A stretch of DNA of 64,000 bases from Flavobacteriaceae bacterium (GTDB lineage Bacteria > Bacteroidota > Bacteroidia > Flavobacteriales > Flavobacteriaceae). The stretch is from positions 186,001-250,000 of the forward strand of contig JABABD010000029.1 of assembly GCA_014238425.1 (NCBI GenBank). The letters are read 5' to 3'. The position numbers and the translations under genes are program-made. The notes under the pieces are model-generated. The model saw only the letters and a program-made list of their open reading frames with translations. It was not told the DNA's origin and did not search any database. Below are positions 8,978 to 18,677 of the stretch, one piece after another (the stretch's first letter is position 1; the number at the start of each line of letters is the position of its first letter).

Positions 8978-9895
8978 TTGAATATACTTTCACACACACC
9001 TTCGTTAAAACGAGGGTCTGTTATTACGATTGGCACCTTTGATGGTGTTCATATTGGGCATAAGAAGATTATAAGAGAGCTCATTAGTAAAGCACATAAC
9101 AATGCTCTTAACTCTGTAGTGCTTACTTTTTTTCCACATCCAAGAATGGTTCTTCAAGAAGATGCTAATATTAAATTGATAAACACTTTAGAAGAAAAAG
9201 CACAAATATTAGATATGTTGGGCTTAGATTATCTTGTAGTAGAAGAATTTACAGAACAATTTTCACGTGTTACGGCAGTAGAATTTGTTAGAGATACTTT
9301 AGTCAATAAGTTAAAGGCACGAGACGTTATTATTGGTTATAATCATCGATTTGGACGAAATAGGTCTGCCAATATCGATGACCTAAGCGACTTTGGAGAG
9401 CTGTTTAATTTTAAGGTTAATCAGATTTCGGCCCAAGATATAGATGAAGTAGCTATTAGTTCGACTAAAATTAGATTGGCTTTAAATGAAGGCGCGATTG
9501 AAAAAGCAAACAGCTATCTTGGTTATAACTTTATGCTGACAGGTATTGTGCAAAAAGGAAAAGGTTTGGGAAGAACTATTGGATTTCCAACGGCAAACCT
9601 TTTTATTGAAGAGACGTATAAACTTATTCCTAAAAATGGCGTTTATATAGTGTCTTGTAAATATAAAGATGCTCAGTTATATGGGATGATGAACATTGGA
9701 ACCAATCCTACTGTTGACGGTAAAGAACAATCTATCGAAATCAATTTTTTCGATTTCGATCAGGATATATATGGCGAAAAATTACAAATAGATATGCATC
9801 AAAGACTACGTGACGAACAAAAATTTGATTCGTTAAAAGCGTTGCAACAGCAGTTGAATGATGATAAACAAAACGCATTGATATTCTTAAAGTAA
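8978..9895 (+). CDS. ribF: Bifunctional riboflavin kinase/FAD synthetase
   Basis: Makes FMN and FAD from riboflavin. The 305-residue protein has an N-terminal FAD synthetase (nucleotidyltransferase) domain with VITIGTFDGVHIGHKK near residues 15-30 and VIIGYNHRFG. The C-terminal riboflavin kinase domain includes GIVQKGKGLGRTIGFPTAN and YGMMNIGTNPTVDG. No ATG precedes the conserved N-terminus, so the start is a TTG at 8978; the match to the usual family start supports it. The next gene begins immediately after its stop codon. Confidence 0.94.
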   Translation: MNILSHTPSLKRGSVITIGTFDGVHIGHKKIIRELISKAHNNALNSVVLTFFPHPRMVLQEDANIKLINTLEEKAQILDMLGLDYLVVEEFTEQFSRVTAVEFVRDTLVNKLKARDVIIGYNHRFGRNRSANIDDLSDFGELFNFKVNQISAQDIDEVAISSTKIRLALNEGAIEKANSYLGYNFMLTGIVQKGKGLGRTIGFPTANLFIEETYKLIPKNGVYIVSCKYKDAQLYGMMNIGTNPTVDGKEQSIEINFFDFDQDIYGEKLQIDMHQRLRDEQKFDSLKALQQQLNDDKQNALIFLK

Positions 9896-11209
9896 ATGCC
9901 TTTTAAAACATTACTTTTTAAGCAAATTGATAATAGTGCCTTAATTGTTTTTAGGGTAATTTTCGGATTGCTACTTTTTTTAGAATCTGTTGGGGCTATT
10001 TTTACTGGTTGGGTAAGGCGTACATTGGTTGAACCTGAATTCACATTTTCCTTTATAGGGTTTGAATGGTTACAGCCACTTCCTGGCAATGGTATGTATG
10101 TATACTATGTTGTAATGGGTATACTGGCGCTTATGATAATGGTAGGTTATAAATATCGTTTTGCAATGATATTATATACTATTTTATGGGCCGGCACTTA
10201 TTTTATGCAAAAGGCATCCTATAATAATCATTATTATTTATTGATATTAATTGGCTCAATAATGGCATGGTTGCCAGCTCATAAAAATTACTCAATAGAT
10301 GCTAATAGAGACCCAAGTATTAAAAGCGAGGCAATGCCAAACTGGGGTCGCTTAGTAATCATACTTCAACTATTTATTGTGTACACATACGCTTCCATTG
10401 CCAAAATGTATCCAGATTGGTTGGACCTAACCGTTGCAAAAAACCTGATGCACTCACGTAAAGATTATTTCTTGATAGGTGATATCTTACAGAGAGAATG
10501 GTTTTTATATATTTTGACATATGTAGGCATTCTCTTTGATTTACTAATAGTACCCTTGTTACTATGGAAAAAGACAAGAAAATGGGCGTTTTTTGCCTCT
10601 ATATTTTTTCATTTATTTAATTCTATAGTCTTTCAAATAGGAATTTTCCCATATCTCTCACTGGCCTTTATAGTGTTCTTTTTTGAACCTGAAATAATTC
10701 AGAAACTCTTTTTACGAAAGAAAGAATTCTATGATAAGCATGAAGTGATACTTCCTAAAAAGAAAAATATTTGGATGACAGTTTTATCTATATATTTTAT
10801 TATTCAGGTAATCTTACCAATTCGACATTGGTTTATTAAAGACGCCGTGTTGTGGACCGAAGAAGGTCATAGGTTATCCTGGAGAATGATGCTGCGCTCC
10901 AAGACCGGAATAATAAACTATAAAATAGTAGATAAAAACACAGGAGAAACCACTCTCATAAATTTAGACGACTACCTTACTAAAAAACAAAAACGAATTG
11001 CGGCATCTAAAGCTGACGTGATTTGGCAATTTGCGCAAAGATTACATCGAGAATATGCTAAAAAAGGTAGAGACATTTCTGTATTCGTGGACTCAAAAAT
11101 TAGCGTTAATGGTAAACCATTCAAACAATTTATTGACTCTAAAACTGATTTAACCGAAGTTAAGTGGGATGCGTTTAAACATAATGATTGGATTTTACCT
11201 TCAGAATAA
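9896..11209 (+). CDS. HTTM domain membrane protein (vitamin K-dependent carboxylase-like)
   Basis: A 437-residue polytopic membrane protein with several hydrophobic helices in the first 290 residues and a soluble C-terminal part. Features such as RVIFGLLLFLES, an aromatic-rich RHWFIKDAVLWTEEGHRLSW and RSKTG fit the HTTM family, related to the membrane domain of vitamin K-dependent gamma-glutamyl carboxylase. The ATG directly abuts the ribF stop, implying translational coupling. In flavobacteria I recall the order ribF-HTTM-serS as common. The bacterial substrate is unknown, and vitamin K-dependent carboxylation should not be assumed. Confidence 0.82.
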   Translation: MPFKTLLFKQIDNSALIVFRVIFGLLLFLESVGAIFTGWVRRTLVEPEFTFSFIGFEWLQPLPGNGMYVYYVVMGILALMIMVGYKYRFAMILYTILWAGTYFMQKASYNNHYYLLILIGSIMAWLPAHKNYSIDANRDPSIKSEAMPNWGRLVIILQLFIVYTYASIAKMYPDWLDLTVAKNLMHSRKDYFLIGDILQREWFLYILTYVGILFDLLIVPLLLWKKTRKWAFFASIFFHLFNSIVFQIGIFPYLSLAFIVFFFEPEIIQKLFLRKKEFYDKHEVILPKKKNIWMTVLSIYFIIQVILPIRHWFIKDAVLWTEEGHRLSWRMMLRSKTGIINYKIVDKNTGETTLINLDDYLTKKQKRIAASKADVIWQFAQRLHREYAKKGRDISVFVDSKISVNGKPFKQFIDSKTDLTEVKWDAFKHNDWILPSE

Positions 11210-11244
11210 CCAAGGTTTCATAACTCTTTATCCAAGATCTTTTA

Positions 11245-11252
11245 TAATTTTG
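11245..11252 (+). promoter_or_regulatory. Candidate -7 element of serS
   Basis: TAATTTTG matches TAnnTTTG and lies 20 bp before the serS ATG. No TTG is present 19 bp upstream, so only half of the usual promoter is supported, and the short leader makes this tentative. Confidence 0.35.
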
Positions 11253-11272
11253 CCTTTCTATAATTTGAAACC

Positions 11273-12541
11273 ATGTTGCAAGTACCATTTATAAGGGAGA
11301 ACAAGGAGTTAGTCATTAAAGGACTGGCTAAGCGTAATTTTGACGCCACACAGATTGTTGAAGATGTCATTCAATTAGATGAAGACAGACGCAAAATACA
11401 AGCGCAATTAGACAATGCACTTTCCGAATCAAACACACTTTCAAAGGAAATAGGGATGCTGTTTAAATCTGGCGAGGTACAAAAGGCCAATCTTCTTAAA
11501 GAGAAAACAACGAATTTAAAGGAACTATCTAAAACAAAAGCAGATAATCTTAGTGCTAAGACAGAGTCATTAAACGAGTTGTTGTATACTATACCTAATG
11601 TGCCTCATGAATCTGTTCCATCAGGAAATACAGATGAAGATAATGAAGAGATATTTAGAGCGGGAGATATTCCCGATTTAGGAACGAATGCTTTACCACA
11701 CTGGGAGCTTGCAAAGAAATATAATATTATAGACTTTGAATTAGGTAATAAAATTGCAGGAGCTGGATTTCCTGTATATATAGGCAAGGGTGCTAGATTG
11801 CAGCGTGCACTTATTGCCTATTTTTTAGATAAGAATACTGCGGCTGGTTACACAGAATACCAAGTACCCCATTTGGTAAACGAAGCCTCAGCGTTCGGTA
11901 CTGGACAGTTGCCAGATAAAGAAGGGCAAATGTATCATGTTACTGAAGATAATTTATACTTGATTCCGACAGCGGAAGTTCCTGCAACAAATATCTTTAG
12001 AGGTGTATTGCTCGATGAGAGCGATTTGCCAAAAACAATAACGGGTTATACACCATGCTTTCGAAGAGAAGCTGGAAGTTATGGAGCTCATGTAAGAGGG
12101 TTAAATAGATTGCACCAATTTGATAAGGTTGAAATTTTACGTGTAGAGCATCCTGAGAATTCTTATGCAGCATTAGATGGTATGGTTGCTCATATAAAGA
12201 GTATTTTGGATGAGTTGAAGCTACCTTACAGAATTCTGCGTCTTTGTGGTGGAGATCTTGGATTTACATCTGCATTAACTTATGATTTTGAAGTGTTTTC
12301 TACAGCACAAGATCGTTGGTTGGAAATTAGTTCAGTATCAAATTTTGAAACATTTCAAGCAAATAGATTAAAATTGAGATATAAGAATACAGACGGAAAA
12401 AATCAATTAACTCATACCTTAAACGGAAGCTCATTGGCGCTCCCGAGAGTGTTGGCGGGCATCTTGGAAAATTACCAAACAGATAAAAATATTGAAATTC
12501 CAGAAGTTTTAGTACCTTACGCCGGTTTCAAAACTATCTGA
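11273..12541 (+). CDS. serS: Seryl-tRNA synthetase
   Basis: Class II aminoacyl-tRNA synthetase charging tRNA-Ser, 422 residues. An N-terminal two-helix coiled-coil arm (about 30-105) contacts the long variable arm of the tRNA. It is followed by the catalytic domain with motif 2 (GYTPCFRREAGSYG) and motif 3 (NGSSLALPRVLAGILENYQ). Start and length fit the family. The stop codon is 2 bp from the next ATG, so the first exported paralogue of the 12.5-19.2 kb cluster is probably co-transcribed with serS. Confidence 0.96.
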   Translation: MLQVPFIRENKELVIKGLAKRNFDATQIVEDVIQLDEDRRKIQAQLDNALSESNTLSKEIGMLFKSGEVQKANLLKEKTTNLKELSKTKADNLSAKTESLNELLYTIPNVPHESVPSGNTDEDNEEIFRAGDIPDLGTNALPHWELAKKYNIIDFELGNKIAGAGFPVYIGKGARLQRALIAYFLDKNTAAGYTEYQVPHLVNEASAFGTGQLPDKEGQMYHVTEDNLYLIPTAEVPATNIFRGVLLDESDLPKTITGYTPCFRREAGSYGAHVRGLNRLHQFDKVEILRVEHPENSYAALDGMVAHIKSILDELKLPYRILRLCGGDLGFTSALTYDFEVFSTAQDRWLEISSVSNFETFQANRLKLRYKNTDGKNQLTHTLNGSSLALPRVLAGILENYQTDKNIEIPEVLVPYAGFKTI

Positions 12542-12543
12542 TA

Positions 12544-14403
12544 ATGTATTTTTTAAGAGTAAGGGCCTTAATACTTACTTACATTGTAATCTCATGCTTT
12601 AGCTGTGGCGGTACTAAATTACCAGTTGCAGAAGAGAACTATTTACATAACTTACCAGTACGTAAAGCTTATGTAGTCATTAGATCTGAAGGAGGCACAA
12701 CAAATGTACAAAGAGTGAAGGATATCCTTTCTTCAGATTTTTTAGAAAACAATGTATCTACTAATTTCTCTTTATATAGAGCGAAACAAGCATGGAATCA
12801 AAATGATATTTTTAACAGTGCCTATAAAGGGCAGTACGATTATATTGTTCTTATAGATCAAGTTGCAAAATTCACAATTGATAATAGAACCCAGGTTGGA
12901 GGTAAATATCAAATACGGTCGTATCACATTAAATCACCTAACCCTAATTGGTTGGACTTAGGGCAAGCTACCTGCAATTTATCCGTTGTGCCTTCAGTTC
13001 AAAAATTTTCTCGAGAAATAATTCGAAGTATTGTAGGTAATAAAGCGGCGTTTAAAAATCATGATTTTGAATATGATGATTCTCTAGCAAGTAATGATGA
13101 TAAGAATATCATTAATGAAAACAAATCATCTAAAAATCTTGCTTCCGAAGTTGAACTATTAAGAAAGGAGCTTGAACAAGAAAAAAGAAGAACTAGATTA
13201 GCTGAAGACGAAAGAAATAAACTCGAGAGTCAACTTAGATTAGAAGTTGAAACACAAAAACAAAGAGCTAAGATTGCAGAGATAGAAGCTGAAGATGCAG
13301 CACTAAAAATAAGACAGAGGCAAAGAGAGATTGCCGAAGCATATGAAGCTAAGAACAAGGAAATAAAAAAACGCGAAGACAAAGCTGCCCTAGAAAACCC
13401 TCCTATTGTCGAGTCAAAACCGAAAGAGCTTACACGAGAAGAACGTCTAAGTAGACGTCAAGAAACAAAACGACGTATTGCAGAAGAGAAAAAAACAAAA
13501 CGTCTAGAAGCAGCTAAAACATTGGCAGCAAAAAAAGAAGAAAGAGCACAATTAGAAAAGTTTGAAAAAGAAGAGCGAAGAAGATTGAAAGAAGAATTAG
13601 AAGCTCAAAGAAAAGAAAAGAGTCGATTAGCAGAAGAAGATTTAAAGCGAATTAAAGAGAAAGTAGCTGCAGAAAGGCGTCAAGCAGAAGCTTTGGCTAA
13701 ACAAAAAAAGGAAGCAGAAAAATTAGCGGAAGCCGAACAGACAATAGCAAGGCAAAAAGCAAAAGAACTTGAAGCTCAACAAAAAGAGCAAACAAGAATT
13801 GAAAAAGAGAAAGCAGAAGTTCTAGAAAAACAAGAACGTATAGCCAGAAGAATGGCTCGTGAAGAAGACGCCAAGAGAAAGGAAATTCAACTTAAAGCAC
13901 AACGTTTGGAAGAAAAGCGTGAAGCTCAAATAAAACTTACCGATTTAGAGAATCAAGCAAAAGAGAGACAAGAGTCAGAACCTGTTGTAACTAATTCAAA
14001 GAAAAAAGTTTTGAAATCTATAAATACATCTTCAAAACTGATTAGTGTTTATGTAATATTAAGGGGGAAACAGGATGATAAAAAGCAGCTTGAAGATTTA
14101 GAAGACTATATAGAATTTAATTTTATGTTTATTAAAACTAAGGTCGAAAGTATAATTTTAAGTCCTGACGAATCAATTTCTTTGGCAAATATTTCCACAG
14201 ATATTTTTGATGAACACAACGTTATCATTCTTGTAGATCAGAAAGAATATTTGGGAAATGGTAAATCTACTTATCAAATAATGTCTGTAAAAACTAAGAC
14301 TGATAGAAATTGGAAAAATGTCTTGTCAGAAGGGTATAATCTCGATATCAAGGCCGATTTGAAGCAGTTATCGAAGAAAATTGCCGAACACCTTAAAAAC
14401 TAG
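12544..14403 (+). CDS. Exported lipoprotein with two flanking alpha/beta domains and a central coiled coil (paralogue 1)
   Basis: I do not recognise a named family. The 619-residue protein has a lipoprotein signal ending VISC (Cys18). A globular domain spans about 41-165 (KAYVVIRSEG ... YDYIVLIDQVAKFTIDNR, then VGGKYQIRSYHIK). A long Glu/Lys/Arg/Ala-rich coiled coil covers about 190-480. A C-terminal domain (500-619) repeats the same pattern (SVYVILRGKQDD ... NVIILVDQKEY ... STYQIMSVK). It therefore looks like a dumbbell with two related heads and a rod. Three further paralogues follow. It starts 2 bp after serS. A periplasmic or outer-membrane-tethered scaffold is a guess from architecture only. 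Confidence 0.75.
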   Translation: MYFLRVRALILTYIVISCFSCGGTKLPVAEENYLHNLPVRKAYVVIRSEGGTTNVQRVKDILSSDFLENNVSTNFSLYRAKQAWNQNDIFNSAYKGQYDYIVLIDQVAKFTIDNRTQVGGKYQIRSYHIKSPNPNWLDLGQATCNLSVVPSVQKFSREIIRSIVGNKAAFKNHDFEYDDSLASNDDKNIINENKSSKNLASEVELLRKELEQEKRRTRLAEDERNKLESQLRLEVETQKQRAKIAEIEAEDAALKIRQRQREIAEAYEAKNKEIKKREDKAALENPPIVESKPKELTREERLSRRQETKRRIAEEKKTKRLEAAKTLAAKKEERAQLEKFEKEERRRLKEELEAQRKEKSRLAEEDLKRIKEKVAAERRQAEALAKQKKEAEKLAEAEQTIARQKAKELEAQQKEQTRIEKEKAEVLEKQERIARRMAREEDAKRKEIQLKAQRLEEKREAQIKLTDLENQAKERQESEPVVTNSKKKVLKSINTSSKLISVYVILRGKQDDKKQLEDLEDYIEFNFMFIKTKVESIILSPDESISLANISTDIFDEHNVIILVDQKEYLGNGKSTYQIMSVKTKTDRNWKNVLSEGYNLDIKADLKQLSKKIAEHLKN

Positions 14404-14448
14404 TTATTTGAAGCATTTTTCATAACTTGGGGTTCGCTATTTTAAATT

Positions 14449-17400
14449 ATGAGGATATTTTTAGTCACCTGCAGTCTTTTTATTTTCTTCTTTAGTTACA
14501 GTAAACCTACTTTTGTTCCTAATGAAGAGAATTCTATAAAAGAAAACAAGGTATATATTGTATTAAGTCTGGAAGGGTTTGAAGAAAATTTGCAGAATCT
14601 AAGATTTGTATTGTCATCAGATTTTCTCGATAATGGTATTGAGACAGATTTTAAGTTGTACAAACCCTATGAAAACTGGACGCCTGAAGATGTTTTTATC
14701 AAAGCAAAAGACGAAAGCTATGATTATGTAGTTATTATAGATTTAGTTACAGAATCCTCTGACACAGGCGAAAGTACATATCAAATAAGATCGTATAAAG
14801 TAAAACCCCAAAACCAAGATTTACTTGGCATTACTCAAGAAAGCTGTGATATAGAAGTTGCTTCTTCAGTTTTAGAATTTTCAAAAAAAATAATAAAGAA
14901 CACACTCGGCAATAAAGCCGTAATTAGCAAGTCTATTGATGAATTGGCGAGCTTTGATGGGGCTTCATATGGGTCAGAATTGGAAAAACTGAGCCGTGAA
15001 CTAGAACAAGAAAGGAAACGTGTTGTTGCCGAAGAAAAGAAAAGAAAGATTGCTGAGAACAAATTGGCGTTGCAAATGCAAACCCAAAAGCAAAAATTGA
15101 AAATTGCAGAACAGAAGGTCGAAGAACTCATCAAGAAAGAATCGAAAGTCGATAAACAAAAGAAAATAGCCGAAGTTTATACGGCAAAAATAGATGAAAG
15201 AAAAAGACACGAGGCAGAAGCTGTTGCGCTAAAAGCTGCTAAGCTAGCTGATGTTGCAAATGCAAAGATGGATGTTAAAAACGAATCCACTAATGCCATG
15301 AGAATGCTCAGAAAAGAGCAAGAAGATAGACGCGCTAAATTACTTGAAGAGAGACGTCTGGCTGCTGAGTTAAAAGTACAGCAAAGAGAAGAAAATAGAC
15401 TAAAAGAATTGGCCAGAAGAGAAAAGGCCAGACAATTAAGGGAAGATTTAAAGAAATCCCTAGCATCTCAGAGAACTATTAAAAAGCGTAAAAGAGAGGA
15501 TGCTAAAGAAGCAATTTCTGATAAGTCTGATGTGCGAGTTGCTGAATCTTCAACGACAGAAGAGAAAGCATTAGACACGAATCAAGAATCTATAAAACTG
15601 GAATCTGAAAGCGCAGAATCACAGGGATTAATAGGAGAAGACAATGAAGTTGAATTAACTGGAGCTCAAAAAAGAGAGGCGTTGAGGTTAGCTGAAGTAG
15701 AAAGAAGGCAGAAAGAAAGAGCAGCAGCAGAATTAGAGAGACAGAGAAAAGAATCTGAAAGACTTGCTGAGCAACAGAGAAGAAAAGAACACCTTAAACT
15801 TGAAAGAGAAAAAGCTGAAGCTTTAGCTTTAGAGCAAAGAGAAGCTAGAAGACTTGCAGAAGAGAACAAAATAGAAGAGCAGCGACAAGCAAGATTATTA
15901 GCAGAAGAGAAGAGAAATGCTACTCGATTGGCTAAACAAAAAGAAAGGGAAGACCTTCAGCAGGCAGCCGAACTTGAGAGGCAGCGTAAGGAGGCTGTTC
16001 GAATAGCGGAACAAAAGATACAAGAACAACAATTAAAGTTAGAAAGAGAGCAAGCTGAAAATCAAAGAAAAGAGACAAGGCGATTAGCTGATCTAGCCCA
16101 ACAAAAAGAGCAAGAACGATTGGCTGAAGAGCGCCAACAAGCGGAATTGTTAGCTGCTCAACAAAGAGAAGCTTTAAAACTTGCTGATGAAGAACGAAGA
16201 GCGAATGAAAGAAAGGCGGCAGAAGTTGAGAGACAACGTATAGAGGCCGAGAGATTGGCCGAGCAACAACGTCAATCGGAGCAGTTAAGATTAGAAAGAG
16301 AGCAAGCAGAGGCTCTTGTGATTGAGCAAAGAGAGGCTCGCAGGCTCGCAGAAGAGAAAAAAATAGAGGCGCAAAGAAAAGCTTCAGAATTAGAGCTTCA
16401 AAGAAAAGAGACAAGACGTTTAGCACAGCTCGAAAAACAGAAAGAATTAGAAAGTATAGCCGAAGAGCAACGTCAGGCTGAATTATTAGCCATTCAAAAG
16501 AGAGAGGCTAAAAAGTTAGCAGATGAAGAGCGAAGAGCGAATGAGAAAAAGGCAGCTGAACTTGATAGACAGCGTCGAGAAACGGAGAGATTGGCAGAGC
16601 AACAACGTCAAGCGGAGCAATTGAGGTTAGAAAGAGAACAGGCAGAAGCATTGGCTGCTCAACAAAGAGAAGCTAGAAGGCTTGCTGAAGAGAAAAAACT
16701 TGTAGACCAAAAAGAACTGGAGCGCCTCGCTGAAGAGCGTCATCAAACTGGATTATTAGCTGCTCAGCAGAAGGAAGTTGAGAGATTGGAAGAGCAACAG
16801 AAGGCAGAACGATTGAAGTTGGAAAAGGCACAAGCTGAAGCACGCGCATCTCAGAGATTAGAGTTAGAAAGACTTAAAAACATTGATGATGATGTATTGA
16901 AGCCAGTTTCTAAAAAAGTAAAAAGCCTTAAAGAAGAATTGACACTTGAGGAGAAAAAACGAGCAGATAAATTGACACCTCAAGAAGCTGAGGCTAAACG
17001 TAAAAAAGAAAAGAATATTGACCGCCAATGGGAACTCATAGTAGAAAAGAAAAAGAAAGAAGCTGAGTTAGAAAAGAAACGTAAAGCCTCTGAGGCTAAA
17101 GAACAAAAGAGGAAAGAAGAGCGGCTTATTAAAGAGAAGCGTGAAGAAGAAAAGGCCGCTAAGGTTAAAGAGGAAGAAGAGCTAGCTGATAGCAAACGCA
17201 CATATATAATAATAAGAGGAAACGAAGAAGAGAAGAGGTTGTTCAAAGACTTGAAAGAATTTTTAGAATTTGATTTTGAGACTGCAAATGCTGATGTTAA
17301 AACTGTTATCTATGGTAAGAATGATAAAGTGTCTTTGTCAAACATATTAGCCTCATTAAAAAAGAAATATGGAAACATTGTATTGTTAGATTTAAAAGGC

Positions 17401-17559
17401 TATTCAGATCTAGGTGAAGTAGAAATGGAAATCAAACTCTTAAAACCAGGGAAGGATGATATTTGGCAAGATTTAGGAACAGATTCATGTGATTTGGGTT
17501 CGGACAAAGAGCTTGACAAATTTTCTAAACGATTTACCAAAAAAGTAATGCAACAATAA
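14449..17559 (+). CDS. Exported coiled-coil protein with flanking alpha/beta domains (paralogue 2)
   Basis: Same architecture as paralogue 1 but longer (1036 residues) and with a cleavable signal (MRIFLVTCSLFIFFFSYSKP) instead of a lipobox. The N-terminal domain runs about 34-165 (KVYIVLSLEG ... YDYVVIIDLVTESS ... STYQIRSYKVK). The very long Glu/Arg/Gln/Ala coiled coil (about 170-905) contains a 112-residue repeat. The C-terminal domain (about 915-1036) has RTYIIIRGNEEE, NIVLLDLKGY and VEMEIKLLKPG. A continuous helix of this length would exceed 80 nm, so it could span the periplasm or form filaments; that is inference. No enzymatic motif is visible. Confidence 0.72.
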   Translation: MRIFLVTCSLFIFFFSYSKPTFVPNEENSIKENKVYIVLSLEGFEENLQNLRFVLSSDFLDNGIETDFKLYKPYENWTPEDVFIKAKDESYDYVVIIDLVTESSDTGESTYQIRSYKVKPQNQDLLGITQESCDIEVASSVLEFSKKIIKNTLGNKAVISKSIDELASFDGASYGSELEKLSRELEQERKRVVAEEKKRKIAENKLALQMQTQKQKLKIAEQKVEELIKKESKVDKQKKIAEVYTAKIDERKRHEAEAVALKAAKLADVANAKMDVKNESTNAMRMLRKEQEDRRAKLLEERRLAAELKVQQREENRLKELARREKARQLREDLKKSLASQRTIKKRKREDAKEAISDKSDVRVAESSTTEEKALDTNQESIKLESESAESQGLIGEDNEVELTGAQKREALRLAEVERRQKERAAAELERQRKESERLAEQQRRKEHLKLEREKAEALALEQREARRLAEENKIEEQRQARLLAEEKRNATRLAKQKEREDLQQAAELERQRKEAVRIAEQKIQEQQLKLEREQAENQRKETRRLADLAQQKEQERLAEERQQAELLAAQQREALKLADEERRANERKAAEVERQRIEAERLAEQQRQSEQLRLEREQAEALVIEQREARRLAEEKKIEAQRKASELELQRKETRRLAQLEKQKELESIAEEQRQAELLAIQKREAKKLADEERRANEKKAAELDRQRRETERLAEQQRQAEQLRLEREQAEALAAQQREARRLAEEKKLVDQKELERLAEERHQTGLLAAQQKEVERLEEQQKAERLKLEKAQAEARASQRLELERLKNIDDDVLKPVSKKVKSLKEELTLEEKKRADKLTPQEAEAKRKKEKNIDRQWELIVEKKKKEAELEKKRKASEAKEQKRKEERLIKEKREEEKAAKVKEEEELADSKRTYIIIRGNEEEKRLFKDLKEFLEFDFETANADVKTVIYGKNDKVSLSNILASLKKKYGNIVLLDLKGYSDLGEVEMEIKLLKPGKDDIWQDLGTDSCDLGSDKELDKFSKRFTKKVMQQ
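15681..16781 (+). repeat. Coding tandem repeat, 336-bp (112-residue) period
   Basis: Within paralogue 2 the segments starting at 16173 and 16509 encode nearly the same run (LADEERRANE(R/K)KAAE, LAEQQRQ(S/A)EQLRLEREQA, REARRLAEEKK). The offset is 336 bp. A more diverged and longer first unit starts near 15681. The tail of the last unit fades out near 16781. This reads as recent duplication within the coiled-coil rod. Confidence 0.75.
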
Positions 17560-17809
17560 GGTTTGTAGCGTTTTCCAGATTTTTTAAGTAATATTTTTTC
17601 TACAAATGACTACGGTTTAAGTGTAATTGGATGATTTTTTGACGTTATGAGGTAGAAATAAAACCATGTATTTAACTCATAGTCAATTAATTAAAATGAA
17701 ATACATAAAAATATGACAAATCATCAATAAATTTTCAAGAAAGATAAAAACTTGTCAAAAAAAATGTTAATTTTCCTTCCCTTTAAAATTAATAGCAAAA
17801 TCTCTCGAA
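17560..17809. other. 250-bp AT-rich spacer before paralogue 3
   Basis: No coding frame of note and no clear terminator after paralogue 2. The region is AT-rich and probably carries a promoter for paralogue 3, but I found no exact TAnnTTTG element. Confidence 0.4.
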
Positions 17810-18526
17810 ATGAAAAGCAGACAACTAATTTGGCTGCTCCTTTTCTCAACTGCACTTAACCTAAATTCATTTGCTATATCAAATAGCAATGATATTGAAT
17901 CTTCCTCCTCGAAAAAGATTTTTATCTTGATCAGGTCTGAAGAGAATCAATTTCAACTGGAAAAATTCAAAGAACAGATTAATAATGATTTGAAATTGCA
18001 GAATGTAATTGTAGATATTACTACTTATAAACGTTCTGAACCACTTCCTCAGGCAAAAATTTTTAAAACTGCTTATTCAGGTAATTACGATGTGTTACTC
18101 CTCATTGAGCAAGTTGCTAAATATACTATAGATAATAGAGTGACAAATTCTATGATAAAAATGGGAGGTAAATATAAAATACGTTCATATAACCTAAAAG
18201 AGACTCCTTATACGTGGGTTGATCATGGAGATAGTAATTGTAATATATCTGTAGATTTGTCTTTAAAAGCTTTCTCAGATAAGATATTAAAGACAATAGA
18301 TGTAAAAAAGGGGTCAATAGCCCTCCCTATAGGTGATATAGAAGTTGTAGGAAGTACTGATAGTGAAATGAGCGAAGATATGGCTCAATATTATAATTTA
18401 GTTGCAAAGATTGAAGTTCAGAGAAAAAAAACTAGAATGCTATTATATAGGATCCAAAAACTAAGAAATAAACTAAAAATTAGTTCGGAAACACCTCAAG
18501 ATTTTGCGCAATTGATAGCAAACTAA
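17810..18526 (+). CDS. Exported alpha/beta-domain protein (paralogue 3)
   Basis: A 238-residue protein with a signal peptide (about 1-22, ending NSFA) and one copy of the domain found in the two upstream proteins: KIFILIRSEENQ, then YDVLLLIEQVAKYTIDNR, MGGKYKIRSYNLK, and a Cys-containing NCNISVD. A short coiled coil closes the protein (about 195-238, KIEVQRKKTRMLLYRIQKLR). It lacks the long rod and the second domain. The match to paralogue 1 around QVAK(F/Y)TIDNR is especially close. Function unknown. Confidence 0.72.
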   Translation: MKSRQLIWLLLFSTALNLNSFAISNSNDIESSSSKKIFILIRSEENQFQLEKFKEQINNDLKLQNVIVDITTYKRSEPLPQAKIFKTAYSGNYDVLLLIEQVAKYTIDNRVTNSMIKMGGKYKIRSYNLKETPYTWVDHGDSNCNISVDLSLKAFSDKILKTIDVKKGSIALPIGDIEVVGSTDSEMSEDMAQYYNLVAKIEVQRKKTRMLLYRIQKLRNKLKISSETPQDFAQLIAN

Positions 18527-18677
18527 CGTAAAATTTCTAATTTTATTATTGTAAGAAAATACAGATTTAATCGATGAAATGTGTAGTAAATACGCCGTTC
18601 AACGATTTTATAGTGGTTTTTTTTGTTTTACTGAAAATAATGTAGATGTTAGTAGTCCCAAATTAAAGACCAACATC

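Noticed and set aside
15932..16426. 164-residue minus-strand frame
   Set aside because: Antisense to the Glu/Arg/Gln-rich coiled coil, which lacks antisense stops in one frame because of codon bias; no promoter or family match.
15681..16781. Repeat array considered as CRISPR or satellite DNA
   Set aside because: Repeats are in-frame, 336 bp long, have no spacers and encode a continuous coiled coil; no cas genes occur in the window.
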